DNA of 64,000 nucleotides. It comes from CAZLAK01 sp964557545 (GTDB lineage: Bacteria; Bacillota; Desulfotomaculia; Desulfotomaculales; Pelotomaculaceae). Shown in pieces: positions 1-8,301 of the stretch. The notes under the pieces were generated by a model. That model ran no database searches. It was not told the origin of the DNA and saw only the letters and a list, made by a program, of their open reading frames with translations. The translations under genes and the position numbers were made by a program. Positions within the stretch are counted from its first letter, which is position 1. The number at the start of each line of letters is the position of its first letter. The stretch covers positions 1 through 64,000 of the forward strand of contig CAZLAK010000007.1 of assembly GCA_964557545.1 (NCBI GenBank), read 5' to 3'.

Positions 1-59
1 CCGGCGTGGCCTGCCCCGACAACTATTACGTCGTATTTACCGGCAAAATACTCTGCCAC
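1..59 (-). CDS. mnmG: MnmG (GidA) tRNA uridine modification enzyme, N-terminal fragment
   Basis: Only the first 19 codons are in the window; the gene runs off the left edge. The reverse strand reads a GTG start followed by AEYFAGKYDVIVVGAGHAG, the FAD-binding Rossmann start (GxGxAG) of MnmG. A GAGGGAG ribosome site precedes the GTG by about 8 bases, and I see no nearby ATG. MnmG works with MnmE to place carboxymethylaminomethyl groups on the wobble uridine of some tRNAs. It lies 12 bases downstream of mnmE on the same strand, the usual origin-proximal order. Identification rests on the short N-terminus plus context. Confidence 0.85.
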   Translation of the reverse strand, partial: MAEYFAGKYDVIVVGAGHA

Positions 60-71
60 GATTGCGCTCCC

Positions 72-1469
72 TCACTTTCCTATGCAAAAGTCGGCAAATA
101 TCCTGTCCAGTATATCCTCACTCAATGCGTTACCAGTTATTTCTCCTAAAGCTTCCCAGGCGCCGCGCAGGTCTATAGCAGTTATATCTACCGGCAGGCC
201 GGAGTTTAATGAGGTCAGGGCGTTTTTTAAGTGTTCCACAGCTTTTTCCAGAGCCGCCTTGTGTCTTATCCTGGTTACTAACACGTCGTCTTCTGCCACT
301 TTTATGTTCTCGCCGAGTACAGTTTGGGCAATGCACTCTTCTAATTCGGCTAAACCCTCTCCTGTCAGGGCTGAAATCCAAACTGCCGGTCTTTGGCCTG
401 TCACACCTTTCAAACAGCTCTTTACCACTTTTATGCCGGCATCTATTTTATTGAATACTATTATCGCTTTCTTTTCTCCTAACAACTCTAATATCTTCCG
501 GTCTTCGCCTGTAATACCCGCGCTCGCATCGATAACGGCCAGAACTAGATCGGCTCTCTCTATAACTTTTCTGGCCCTCTCCACGCCAATTTTTTCCACC
601 ACATCCCTGGCCTCTCGCAGACCGGCCGTATCGATTATCCTTAAAGGTATGCCCTTTATATTAACCACTTCTTCTATGACATCCCGCGTTGTGCCGGGCA
701 CGTCGGTTACGATGGCCCTTTCTTCACGCAGCAGGGCGTTTAAAAGCGAGGACTTGCCCACATTGGGCCTGCCGGCTATAACCGTTTTAACCCCTTCCCG
801 GTATATTTTTCCAGCCTCCGACCCCTTTAACAGCTTTTCCGCCTCCGCTATAAATTTTTCTATATCTCTGGTTAACTGGGCCGCGCTTGCTTCTTCGATG
901 TCCTCATCTGGAAAATCTATGTTTGCCTCTACCCAGGCCAGCGCACCCAGTATGCCTTCCTGCAGTTCTCTAACTTTTTTAGAAAGCGTCCCCATAAGCT
1001 GGGTAGCGGCAATTTTCAGCCCTTTTTCTGTTTTTGCCTTTATTAAATCAATTACAGATTCTGCCTGGGCCAAATCAATGCGCCCGTTTAAAAAGGCCCT
1101 TTTAGTAAATTCCCCCGGCTCGGCCAGTCTGGCTCCCTGCTTTAAGACAAGCTCTAAAATTTTCTTTGCGGGCATGGTTCCGCCGTGGCAGTTTATCTCC
1201 ACCACGTCCTCCCTGGTATAAGTATGGGGAGCCTTCATACAGCTTAAAAGCACTTCGTCAACCACCCGGCCGCATTCGTCAACAATAAACCCGTAATGCA
1301 GCCTGTGGCTTCCCGCGCTGTTCCACTTTGGATTTTTAGCCCTGAAAACTTTACCGGCAATCTCAAAAGCATCCGGCCCGCTCAGCCTTACAATGCCTAT
1401 GCCGCCTTCACCCAGGGGTGTAGAAATCGCGGCAATAGTTTCTTCAGTTCTTATCTCTTTCACCCCCAT
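72..1469 (-). CDS. mnmE: MnmE (TrmE) tRNA modification GTPase
   Basis: 465 aa, full length for the family. It has the N-terminal folate-binding domain (STPLGEGGIGIVRLSG near residue 16), a helical domain, an inserted G domain with P-loop GRPNVGKSS near residue 235, VPGTTRD, DTAGLR and NKID, and the terminal CIGK motif whose cysteine is essential in the family. It pairs with MnmG for wobble-uridine modification. The ATG at 1467-1469 is preceded by a weak AGAAG site. It is followed at 12 bases by mnmG and preceded by jag. Confidence 0.97.
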   Translation of the reverse strand: MGVKEIRTEETIAAISTPLGEGGIGIVRLSGPDAFEIAGKVFRAKNPKWNSAGSHRLHYGFIVDECGRVVDEVLLSCMKAPHTYTREDVVEINCHGGTMPAKKILELVLKQGARLAEPGEFTKRAFLNGRIDLAQAESVIDLIKAKTEKGLKIAATQLMGTLSKKVRELQEGILGALAWVEANIDFPDEDIEEASAAQLTRDIEKFIAEAEKLLKGSEAGKIYREGVKTVIAGRPNVGKSSLLNALLREERAIVTDVPGTTRDVIEEVVNIKGIPLRIIDTAGLREARDVVEKIGVERARKVIERADLVLAVIDASAGITGEDRKILELLGEKKAIIVFNKIDAGIKVVKSCLKGVTGQRPAVWISALTGEGLAELEECIAQTVLGENIKVAEDDVLVTRIRHKAALEKAVEHLKNALTSLNSGLPVDITAIDLRGAWEALGEITGNALSEDILDRIFADFCIGK

Positions 1470-1525
1470 TTATTACTTCTTATTATCTATTCCGCTATAC
1501 CCAATGCCAAATCTTTATTATTTTT

Positions 1526-1559
1526 AAACCCAGCGGCTTTTTAAATGCTCGCTGGGTTT
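1526..1559. terminator. Hairpin between jag and mnmE
   Basis: Perfect 10-bp inverted repeat AAACCCAGCG (1526-1535) / CGCTGGGTTT (1550-1559) with a 14-base loop. Neither side has a strong T run (only TTT inside the stem), so it is a weak terminator or a processing hairpin on the leftward transcript. Confidence 0.5.
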
Positions 1560-1616
1560 AAATTTACAAACAAAAAATTAACTTGTACTCATAAAAACAC
1601 GCTAAAAATCACGGGC

Positions 1617-2237
1617 TTACTTTTTTGGGGAAATAACGATTTTCCTAAACGGTTCTTCGCCTTCACTGTAAGTATAAATATCGTTCCTTCCCTGCAAAGC
1701 CGTGTGAATAATCCTTCTTTCCTGTGAACTCATCGGCTCTAAAGCAATACTTCTTCCCTTTTTTTTGGCCTTTTCTGCCATTTTATGGGCTAATTTCTGT
1801 AAAGTTTCCTCCCGGCGGCTCCTGTACCCCTCTACATCGATAATCACTTTTTTCCTCTCTGGATAATTTTTATTTACAGATAAATTTATTAAGTACTGGA
1901 GGGCGTCAAGCGTTTCCCCCCTCCTGCCAATTAAAACACCAGCTTCTGAACCCTCAATATTAATTAAAACTTCTTTTTCACAAGTACGGCAGGTCATTTT
2001 CACTTCCAGGTTCATAGCTTTAAATATGTTTTGTAAAAGCTCTTCTGCTCTTTTTTGCGGCGTGTCCTTAACAGTTACCCTTACCTTGGCCGGTTTTGCC
2101 CCGATAAAACCGAGTATACCCCTTGACGGCTCTTCCAAAACTTCTACCTCGGCTTCTTCCCTTTCAATACCCAACTCTTTTATGGCCGCTAAAACTGCCT
2201 CTTCCACCGTTTTTGCCGTTTTTTCTATGCACTTCAC
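1617..2237 (-). CDS. jag: KhpB/Jag family RNA-binding protein
   Basis: 206 aa. A Jag_N-like region (residues 1-50, GILGFIGAKPAKVRV) is followed by a KH domain with the GRRG loop in IGRRGETLDALQYLINL near residue 120, and a C-terminal R3H domain (QERRIIHTAL) near residue 175. KhpB binds RNA with KhpA and affects cell-wall synthesis and division in Gram-positives. Its start overlaps the yidC stop by 4 bases, so the two are translationally coupled, the standard spoIIIJ-jag order. Confidence 0.95.
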   Translation of the reverse strand: MKCIEKTAKTVEEAVLAAIKELGIEREEAEVEVLEEPSRGILGFIGAKPAKVRVTVKDTPQKRAEELLQNIFKAMNLEVKMTCRTCEKEVLINIEGSEAGVLIGRRGETLDALQYLINLSVNKNYPERKKVIIDVEGYRSRREETLQKLAHKMAEKAKKKGRSIALEPMSSQERRIIHTALQGRNDIYTYSEGEEPFRKIVISPKK

Positions 2238-2905
2238 TTTCCGCCTGCCTCCTCTTTTACAACCACTGCCTGCTTGTTTATAAAGTACTGCTGGACTATG
2301 CTAGCTAAATTGAATACTACCCAGTACAGGGCCAATCCGGCAGGAACAGTGCTGGCTATCCAGGCAATGAACACCGGCATGGTGTACAGCATCATCTTCT
2401 GTCCGGGATCGTTGGAAACAGTGGTCATTTTTGACTGAAAAAATGTTGTGATACCCGCTAGTAACGGCAGTATGTAATAAGGGTCCTTATCACTTAAGTT
2501 GCTCAGCCAGAAGAAACTGGCGTGATCGGCATTTATGTACGGAAAACCGTACAGAGAACGGTACAAAGCAATTAAAATAGGCATTTGAATTAATAACGGC
2601 AGGCATCCTGCCGCCGGGTTAACGTTGTGCTCTCTGTAAAGTTCCATTAATTTTTCCTGCATTTTTTTCGGGTCTTTGTTCTTGTACTTCTCTTGAATTT
2701 CTCTAATTTTTGGCTGCAGCCTTTGCATGGCCAGCATGGATTTCATCTGTTTTATCGAAAGCGGATGTAATATGAGTTTTACTATAACGGTCAAAAGAAT
2801 TATGGCTAGCCCGTAACTAGGAAGACCGATGTTTCCTGTAAGTTGGTACAAAGAGTTTAATAACCAGGTCATACCGCTTACAAGTGCTTCAAATAACTGC
2901 AACAT
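2234..2905 (-). CDS. yidC: YidC/SpoIIIJ membrane protein insertase
   Basis: 223 aa, the short Gram-positive form without the large periplasmic domain. It has five probable membrane helices, a cytoplasmic charged loop (residues 60-95) and a C-terminal TM5 (GLALYWVVFNLASIVQQYFI). It inserts small membrane proteins such as ATP synthase subunit c. The position of the conserved substrate-contact arginine appears to be Lys (IVKLILHPLSIKQ), which keeps the charge. I see no lipoprotein signal. It lies between yidD and jag. Confidence 0.95.
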   Translation of the reverse strand: MLQLFEALVSGMTWLLNSLYQLTGNIGLPSYGLAIILLTVIVKLILHPLSIKQMKSMLAMQRLQPKIREIQEKYKNKDPKKMQEKLMELYREHNVNPAAGCLPLLIQMPILIALYRSLYGFPYINADHASFFWLSNLSDKDPYYILPLLAGITTFFQSKMTTVSNDPGQKMMLYTMPVFIAWIASTVPAGLALYWVVFNLASIVQQYFINKQAVVVKEEAGGK

Positions 2906-2923
2906 ACCGCCCCCTCTTCTCCT

Positions 2924-3145
2924 CTAAGCCGGGTCGTAGCCGCCCGGGTGCAAAGGGTGACACTTCAAAACCCTTTTTACAGCCATCCACAAGCCTTTTA
3001 CAAGCCCGTATTTTATTAACACTTGTACCGTATACTCCGAACAACTGGGGGTAAAACGGCAAGTAGGGGCCTTCAATGGTGATATAAATTTTTGATAAAA
3101 CCTTATTAAAAAAATTATTAACTTTAACAAAATTTTTTTCACCAA
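2924..3145 (-). CDS. yidD: YidD membrane protein insertion efficiency factor
   Basis: 73 aa, normal size. It has the family core RFYQKFISPLKAPTCRFTPS followed by CSEYTVQ and CHPLHPGGYDP, including the conserved cysteines and an N-terminal amphipathic or hydrophobic segment. It aids YidC- and Sec-dependent membrane insertion. The start is TTG 3145 or the adjacent GTG 3142; both lie in the last codons of rnpA, so the genes overlap. Confidence 0.93.
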   Translation of the reverse strand: MVKKILLKLIIFLIRFYQKFISPLKAPTCRFTPSCSEYTVQVLIKYGLVKGLWMAVKRVLKCHPLHPGGYDPA

Positions 3146-3468
3146 TTGATTTTTTTTATTAATTCCTCTATATCTCTTTCTACCTCACGGTAATTTAGCC
3201 CCAATATACCACGCCTGGCAATAATCACATAATCTTTACCATTAGGAAATAAGTCTTTTCTTAAGCGGCAAACTTCCTTTAGAATGCGCCTTACTCTGTT
3301 TCTCTTTGCTGCTTTACCCAGCTTTTTGCTCACAGAAAAACCAAACCTGCTGGTATCTTGACTGTTTTCTTTAAAGTATATTACCACAGATTTCCCGGCA
3401 ACACTTTTTCCATATTTGTATATATTTTTATAATCCTTACTTTTTCTTATTATTTCCAAATTTTTCAT
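3139..3468 (-). CDS. rnpA: Ribonuclease P protein component
   Basis: 109 aa. It has the RnpA fold signature RFGFSVSKKLGKAAKRNRVR followed by RRILKE, with the conserved RNR basic helix, and a GKDYVIIARRG strand. It binds the RNase P RNA for tRNA 5' maturation. The ATG at 3466-3468 has only a weak upstream site. It follows rpmH as in nearly all bacteria and overlaps yidD by 7 bases. Confidence 0.96.
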   Translation of the reverse strand: MKNLEIIRKSKDYKNIYKYGKSVAGKSVVIYFKENSQDTSRFGFSVSKKLGKAAKRNRVRRILKEVCRLRKDLFPNGKDYVIIARRGILGLNYREVERDIEELIKKINW

Positions 3469-3510
3469 TATTTTTCATAACTTCTATATAAAAACTAACC
3501 TATTTATACT

Positions 3511-3541
3511 TTGAGGCCACACCTTTATAGAGCGGCCTCAA
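3511..3541 (-). other. Hairpin overlapping the rpmH stop
   Basis: Perfect 8-bp stem TTGAGGCC (3511-3518) / GGCCTCAA (3534-3541). Read leftward, the first arm contains the rpmH stop codon. No T run follows in that direction, so it looks like an mRNA-stabilising or partial-attenuation hairpin between rpmH and rnpA rather than a full terminator. Confidence 0.5.
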
Positions 3542-3672
3542 GCTGTTAACCTCTTTCTACCCTTAAGCCTCCTCCTCTTTATTACTCTCCTTCCTCCCTT
3601 AGTAGACATTCTTTTTAGAAAACCGTGAACTTTCTTGTGTTTCCGTCTCTTTGGCTGATACGTTCTTTTCAA
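3538..3672 (-). CDS. rpmH: 50S ribosomal protein L34
   Basis: 44 aa, normal length. Translation of the reverse strand gives MKRTYQPKRRKHKKVHGFLK and then RMSTKGGRRV, ending KRLTA, which is unmistakable L34. The start is TTG at 3670-3672 with GAGGAAGG just upstream; no ATG is available. It heads the leftward operon rpmH-rnpA-yidD-yidC-jag-mnmE-mnmG facing away from dnaA. Confidence 0.97.
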   Translation of the reverse strand: MKRTYQPKRRKHKKVHGFLKRMSTKGGRRVIKRRRLKGRKRLTA

Positions 3673-4151
3673 CCTTCCTCTACCCCCTATAATATCTTTT
3701 ACAATATTTTACATAATTTTACACATCAAATTTAACAGTCTCTTCTTAATATTACCTTATAATAACGTATCAATTATATATTAAGCGCCTTTTAACGTCA
3801 AGCAACAAAACCGCTTTCCCTTCTAACTGACCTCTGCTGACCAAAAAGATTGTTGATAACTAGTTAGAAATCTGTTATTATTTTTTTTACGATAGAAAAA
3901 AATAGTAACGCTTGTTAATTTCTTTTTTATTATCTTGTTGATAATATGTAAATTTTTTAAAAAAACATAGACATATTAAGTAAATACAAAAAATACCCTT
4001 TTAACCCATTACATTTTAAAATACAATAGCATTTTAAATTAAAATAATAACTTTAAAGTTTTATTTTATAATTTTATTTACTATATTTTTAAGTTTAATA
4101 CCTTATTTGTTTTATAAATCAACCTTATTCTTAATTCTCAGGTGGCACAAA
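3673..4151. other. Candidate replication origin, part 1 (rpmH-dnaA intergenic)
   Basis: A 479-bp, very AT-rich region between divergent rpmH and dnaA. Two identical 9-mers TGTTGATAA (reverse TTATCAACA, one mismatch from the DnaA-box consensus TTATCCACA) lie at 3851-3859 and 3936-3944. From about 3900 to 4100 the sequence is nearly all A/T and could unwind. Gene context (rpmH/dnaA/dnaN) is the classic oriC context. Promoters for dnaA and rpmH must lie here, but I could not place convincing -35/-10 pairs. Confidence 0.75.
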
Positions 4152-5501
4152 ATGTTAAAAAGCGAAGCTAATGAAATTTGGGAAAAAGCACTACGTATTC
4201 TTGAAAAAAAAATAAGCCGCCATTCTTTTGAAAACTGGCTTAAACCCCTAAAGCCATTTAGCTGCCACGATAATACCATGATTTTCGAAGTACCCAATCA
4301 TTACGCGCGGGGCTGGCTCAATGACCGCTACTCTCAATTAATTAAAGAGACACTCAAAGAAATCGCTGGACAAGACTTCAGCATCCAGTTTTTACTTGCT
4401 AATGAATTAAGTGATTTATATACATCAAAACAAAACCAAAAAACAAACCAGTTTAACTGCGAAGACAATACCCCTACTTATTTAAATCCAAAGTATACCT
4501 TTGAAACATTTGTTGTCGGCAACAGCAACCGTTTTGCTCATGCCGCCTGCCTTGCCGTAGCCGATTCACCCGCCAAAGCATACAATCCTCTTTTTATTTA
4601 CGGGGGTGTCGGCTTAGGAAAAACCCACCTCATGCACGCTATTGGTCAGTATATCTTAGAAAACAGCAACAGAATAAAAGTTTCTTATGTCACTTCTGAA
4701 AAATTTACTAATGATCTTATTAATTCTATTAAGGATGATAAAACAGTTGAATTTAGAAACAAGTACCGCAGTGCAGATATTCTCTTAATTGACGACATTC
4801 AGTTTCTCGCCGGCAAAGAGAGGACACAGGAAGAATTCTTTCATACATTTAATAGTCTTTATGAAGCTAATAAACAAATTGTTATTTCCAGTGACCGTCC
4901 TCCTAAAGAAATACCAACGCTTGAAGACAGGCTGCGCTCGCGTTTTGAATGGGGCTTAATTGCCGATATTCAACCGCCGGATCTAGAAACACGCATTGCT
5001 ATTTTACGGAAAAAAGCCCAGCTTGAAAATTTACATGTTCCAGACGATACTATTTTTTATATAGCCGATAAAATTCAATCAAATATCAGAGAACTAGAGG
5101 GGGCGCTGATCAGGGTAATTGCTTACGCGTCCCTTAACTCCTTGGATATCACTCCTGAATTAGCCGCTCAAGTGTTAAAGGAAGTTCATACTTTAAGCCA
5201 GCCCAAGCAGATAACTACAGAAATAATTCAAGAAGTTGTGGCTGAACATTTCAATATCCGGATAGATGATTTTAAAGCCAAAAAAAGGACCAGGTCTGTG
5301 GCTTTTCCCCGCCAGATAGCCATGTATTTAACCAGGGAACTAACCGATCTGTCCTTGCCTCAAATAGGCCAGTATTTTGGCGGCAGAGATCACACAACCG
5401 TACTTCACGCCTGTGACAAAATAACGAATGAACTTATTAATAACCCTTCTCTTCAGGAAATAATTAGAAATTTAATGGATAAAATAAAAAAGAAACTGTG
5501 A
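4152..5501 (+). CDS. dnaA: Chromosomal replication initiator DnaA
   Basis: 449 aa from the ATG at 4152, chosen over an ATG 45 bases upstream because CAGGTGG sits about 7 bases before it and the family starts here (MLKSEANEIWEKAL). It has N-terminal domain I, a variable linker, an AAA+ domain with Walker A GGVGLGKTH near residue 152 and Walker B ILLIDDIQFL, and the C-terminal DNA-binding signature GRDHTTVLHACDKI. It opens oriC by binding DnaA boxes. Candidate boxes lie on both sides of the gene, suggesting autoregulation. Confidence 0.98.
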   Translation: MLKSEANEIWEKALRILEKKISRHSFENWLKPLKPFSCHDNTMIFEVPNHYARGWLNDRYSQLIKETLKEIAGQDFSIQFLLANELSDLYTSKQNQKTNQFNCEDNTPTYLNPKYTFETFVVGNSNRFAHAACLAVADSPAKAYNPLFIYGGVGLGKTHLMHAIGQYILENSNRIKVSYVTSEKFTNDLINSIKDDKTVEFRNKYRSADILLIDDIQFLAGKERTQEEFFHTFNSLYEANKQIVISSDRPPKEIPTLEDRLRSRFEWGLIADIQPPDLETRIAILRKKAQLENLHVPDDTIFYIADKIQSNIRELEGALIRVIAYASLNSLDITPELAAQVLKEVHTLSQPKQITTEIIQEVVAEHFNIRIDDFKAKKRTRSVAFPRQIAMYLTRELTDLSLPQIGQYFGGRDHTTVLHACDKITNELINNPSLQEIIRNLMDKIKKKL

Positions 5502-5732
5502 ATAATGTTTAAATATGTTGGCAACCTGTTTTTAAATTGTTCATTGTTACACGTTCTCCCAAAGTTCCCGACTTTAAAAAAAATAATTATCAACAGAAAG
5601 AAAGCCTTTTTATTTTGCGTAACGTCATAAATTATTAACAAATCTACAGCTTTACTATTACAACTATATAAATAATACATTATACTAACTTATATACCTT
5701 CATGTTGTTGTAAACTAGGCAGGTGTTAAGCT
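5502..5732. other. Candidate origin, part 2 (dnaA-dnaN intergenic, DnaA boxes)
   Basis: A 231-bp AT-rich spacer with TTATCAACA at 5587-5595, the same 9-mer as the two boxes upstream of dnaA, and a weaker TTATTAACA at 5632-5640. Bipartite origins with boxes flanking dnaA are known from other Firmicutes. Whether unwinding happens here or upstream of dnaA cannot be decided from sequence. Confidence 0.6.
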
Positions 5733-6851
5733 GTGCATGTAGTATGTAATAAGGATATCCTTTCCAATAGCCTTTTAATTGTGCAGAGGGCTGTATCAAT
5801 GAGAAACCCTATGCCAGTTCTTGCGGGTATTTTGTTTGAAGCGACGGGTGGTTCTCTTTATTTATCCGGAACTGATTTGGAATTGGGTATTTGCTGTCGT
5901 ATCCCCTGTGATGTAATAGAGCCGGGGGCGGCAGTTCTGCCCGCAAAATACATTACAGAGCTAGTCAGGCGCCTGCCCGATGTACCTCTTTTCTTAAAGC
6001 TTGATCCGGAAACCGGTTTAGTTATGATTAAATACGGCGATTCGGAAGCTTATTTGAATAGTTTTCCGGCAGAAGATTTCCCCGGGGTTTCTTTGCCGGA
6101 AGGCGGTGTAAAATTGACGCTGTCCGGGAGCAAAATGCGTGACTGCCTGCGACGTGTGGTTTACGCTGCCGATACAGACGAAAACCACCCAATTTATAGC
6201 GGTGTGCTCTTTGAGATCAAAAGTAATTGCGCACAAATGGTTGCTACCGATACCTACCGTTTGGCCTGGAGTTCTTTTGTTATTGACTCATCTGAAGAGT
6301 TGGATATAAAAATAATTATTCCCGGAAAGACTTTAAATGAAATTTTAAGGATTACCGGCGATGATGATACGGTATGCGTTACTATCACCGGTAATAATAT
6401 TTCCTTCCAGTTAGATAACGTATACCTCGTTTCCCGGCTTGTAGCCGGTGATTATCCCAACTACAAAATAGTGATACCCGAAAAGTTTAGTTCAAAGATA
6501 ACTTTTAAGACTAAAGCAATTCTCGAAGCTTCCGACAGGGCCTTGCTTTTTTCTATAAAGGATGGGTCAAGAGAGAGTTCTTATATTAAGCTTAGTCTGG
6601 ATGGCAGCTTGCTAACTGTTTCAGCCAACACAGTAACAGGGCGCTTGCACGAACAGTACAGTGTTTTAGCCGAAGGAGAGCCGTTTCACATCGCCTTTAA
6701 CGCCCGGTACCTCGGAGATGCCCTGAGGTCCATCGGCAGTGAAGATTTTTCTATGGAAATTAGCGGTCCTTTGAGTCCAGCAGTATTGAAGCCCGTAGGC
6801 AGGGATGATCACTTTTCTGTTCTGCTGCCCGTGAGGGTGCGCAGTATATAG
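5733..6851 (+). CDS. dnaN: DNA polymerase III sliding clamp (beta subunit)
   Basis: 372 aa, family length. It shows three repeats of the clamp fold; recognisable stretches are SMRNPMPVLAGILFEA, LVRRLPD, ATDTYRLAW and a C-terminal PVRVRSI close to the typical MPMR-L ending. It is a ring clamp that tethers polymerase III to DNA. The start is GTG at 5733 with AGGTG 8 bases before. It is followed by recF without the small S4-domain gene often found between them. Confidence 0.97.
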   Translation: MHVVCNKDILSNSLLIVQRAVSMRNPMPVLAGILFEATGGSLYLSGTDLELGICCRIPCDVIEPGAAVLPAKYITELVRRLPDVPLFLKLDPETGLVMIKYGDSEAYLNSFPAEDFPGVSLPEGGVKLTLSGSKMRDCLRRVVYAADTDENHPIYSGVLFEIKSNCAQMVATDTYRLAWSSFVIDSSEELDIKIIIPGKTLNEILRITGDDDTVCVTITGNNISFQLDNVYLVSRLVAGDYPNYKIVIPEKFSSKITFKTKAILEASDRALLFSIKDGSRESSYIKLSLDGSLLTVSANTVTGRLHEQYSVLAEGEPFHIAFNARYLGDALRSIGSEDFSMEISGPLSPAVLKPVGRDDHFSVLLPVRVRSI

Positions 6852-6913
6852 GATAGGACGCAGTTATTATAAATTTTGGGTCCGGTTAACGTACCCGCTG
6901 GGGGTTTTTTCTT

Positions 6914-8025
6914 TTGCGCCTGTCCCGCTTAGAGATTTATAATTTTAGAAATTACCAAAATCAGGTTGTTAAACCCGGAGATTTTTTAAATATACTTTAC
7001 GGCCATAATGCTCAGGGGAAGACCAACTTTATAGAGGCAGTGCAACTGGCTTGCAGCGGGAAGTCATTTCGGGCGCTGCGCGACGCGGAAATGATCGCCG
7101 GCGGTTCCAGTTGGGCGCGCCTTTTAGCCAATTTAGAGTTAAACGGCGGGTGCTGTGAGGTAGAAGTTCTTTTGCATCCGGGCGAAAAAAGGATCAAAAA
7201 AAACGGCAAGCCAGCGACAGTTTTACCTCTTGGCTGGCCGGGAGTTGTAATTTTTACCCCTCAGGACCTTACAGTAATAAGCGGCCCGCCGCAGGAGAGG
7301 CGCCGCTTTTTTGACGAAGAACTGGGGCCGTTGTCCCCGCGCTATAGCTACTTTTTAAAACGTTACAATAAGGTTTTGCTTCAGCGAAACCAACTGTTGC
7401 GGGAAATAAAAGCCGGTCGTAAAAAAAAAGCTCCCTTTTCCCCTGGGACGAGCAGCTTTGTCTTTACGGTGCAAAAGTTATTAAGGAAAGATTTGCCCTA
7501 ACTAAAAGGCTGTGCAGCTTTGCTTGCGATATTTACAGTAAGATATCCGGAGGAGAGAAAGTAAACTTTGTTTATCTCTCCACGGTAAAGATTTCCGGAA
7601 GCGAGGGCGAGGGTGAGATAAAGGAGGTTTTCAGCCGCCAGCTAAAAGAGTTATTTGACGAAGAGACTGATTGCTCGCGCACGCTCAGCGGCCCTCACCG
7701 CGACGACCTGTCAGTTTTCGTGGATGGGCGGGAGGCGAGGGTTTACAGTTCAAGGGGCCAGCAGAGGTCAGTTGTTCTGTCTTTAAAGATTTCCTTGCTA
7801 AAAATGTGGAAAGAAGAAACAGGTGAGTACCCTTTGCTTTTAATGGACGATGTTTTTTCAGAGTTAGACGAGAAAAGGCGGCATTTTCTTTTAGAGGTTA
7901 TTGGCGGAGGCGTGCAGTCGTTTATAACTACTGCGGAAGCAAAACTTCTTTCCTTTAGTGATTTTAAAGACACGAAGTTTTTTTCGGTTTTTAACGGTAC
8001 AATATCCGAAGGAGGCATTTTTTAA
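6914..8025 (+). pseudogene. recF: RecF, split by a one-base frame change at an A9 run
   Basis: RecF is an SMC-like ATPase that loads RecA at gaps. The N-terminal part (TTG at 6914, 195 codons to the stop at 7499-7501) has Walker A YGHNAQGKTN and ERRRFFDEEL. After the nine A at 7421-7429 the reading frame ends early. In the -1 frame the protein continues SSLFPWDEQLCLYGAKVIKE and runs on through TLSGPHRDDL and the signature and Walker B region (SRGQQRS, LLMDDVFSELD) to the stop at 8023-8025. One extra A in the run would give an intact RecF of about 370 residues, and the downstream half shows no other damage. It could be a sequencing error, a real mutation, or slippage or frameshift expression. 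Confidence 0.9.
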
Positions 8026-8267
8026 TGTTTTTGCACATCGGCGGTGATACCATAGTACCAAAAGCTGATATTGTGGGTATATTCGATCTGCGGGCGATGA
8101 AATCATCTATTACTAAAGAATTTATGGAAGTTGTTTCAGATGAAGGTTTTGTAAGGGACATAACTAACGGAAGTAAAGCCAAATCTTTTGTAATTACTGA
8201 CAAGGAAGTGTTTATTTCACCGATTTCCTGCACTACACTCTTAAAGAGAGCAGTAAAACTGATTTAA
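8025..8267 (+). CDS. remB: RemB (YaaB/DUF370) regulatory protein
   Basis: 80 aa. It has the DUF370 pattern MFLHIGGDTIVPKADIVGIF followed by DL and a C-terminal SPISCTTLLKRA. In Bacillus, RemA and RemB relatives act in extracellular-matrix gene control. The ATG at 8025-8027 overlaps the recF stop by one base (TAATG), so translation is coupled, which also suggests that the downstream half of recF is still translated or was until recently. Located in its standard recF-remB-gyrB position. Confidence 0.92.
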   Translation: MFLHIGGDTIVPKADIVGIFDLRAMKSSITKEFMEVVSDEGFVRDITNGSKAKSFVITDKEVFISPISCTTLLKRAVKLI

Positions 8268-8301
8268 TAATAAAAAATTAACGGTAAGGAGTTGTTTTTC
8301 T

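Noticed and set aside
82..1221. 379-codon open frame on the plus strand opposite mnmE
   Set aside because: It is the antisense of a well-conserved gene, and its Ser/Thr/Pro-rich translation resembles no family.
4107..4151. Upstream ATG for dnaA
   Set aside because: It adds a hydrophobic 15-residue tail atypical of DnaA and has no ribosome site; ATG 4152 has CAGGTGG.
4142..4154. Sigma-54 type promoter (TGGCAC) before dnaA
   Set aside because: No matching -12 TTGC element at the right spacing, and the sequence is the dnaA ribosome site.
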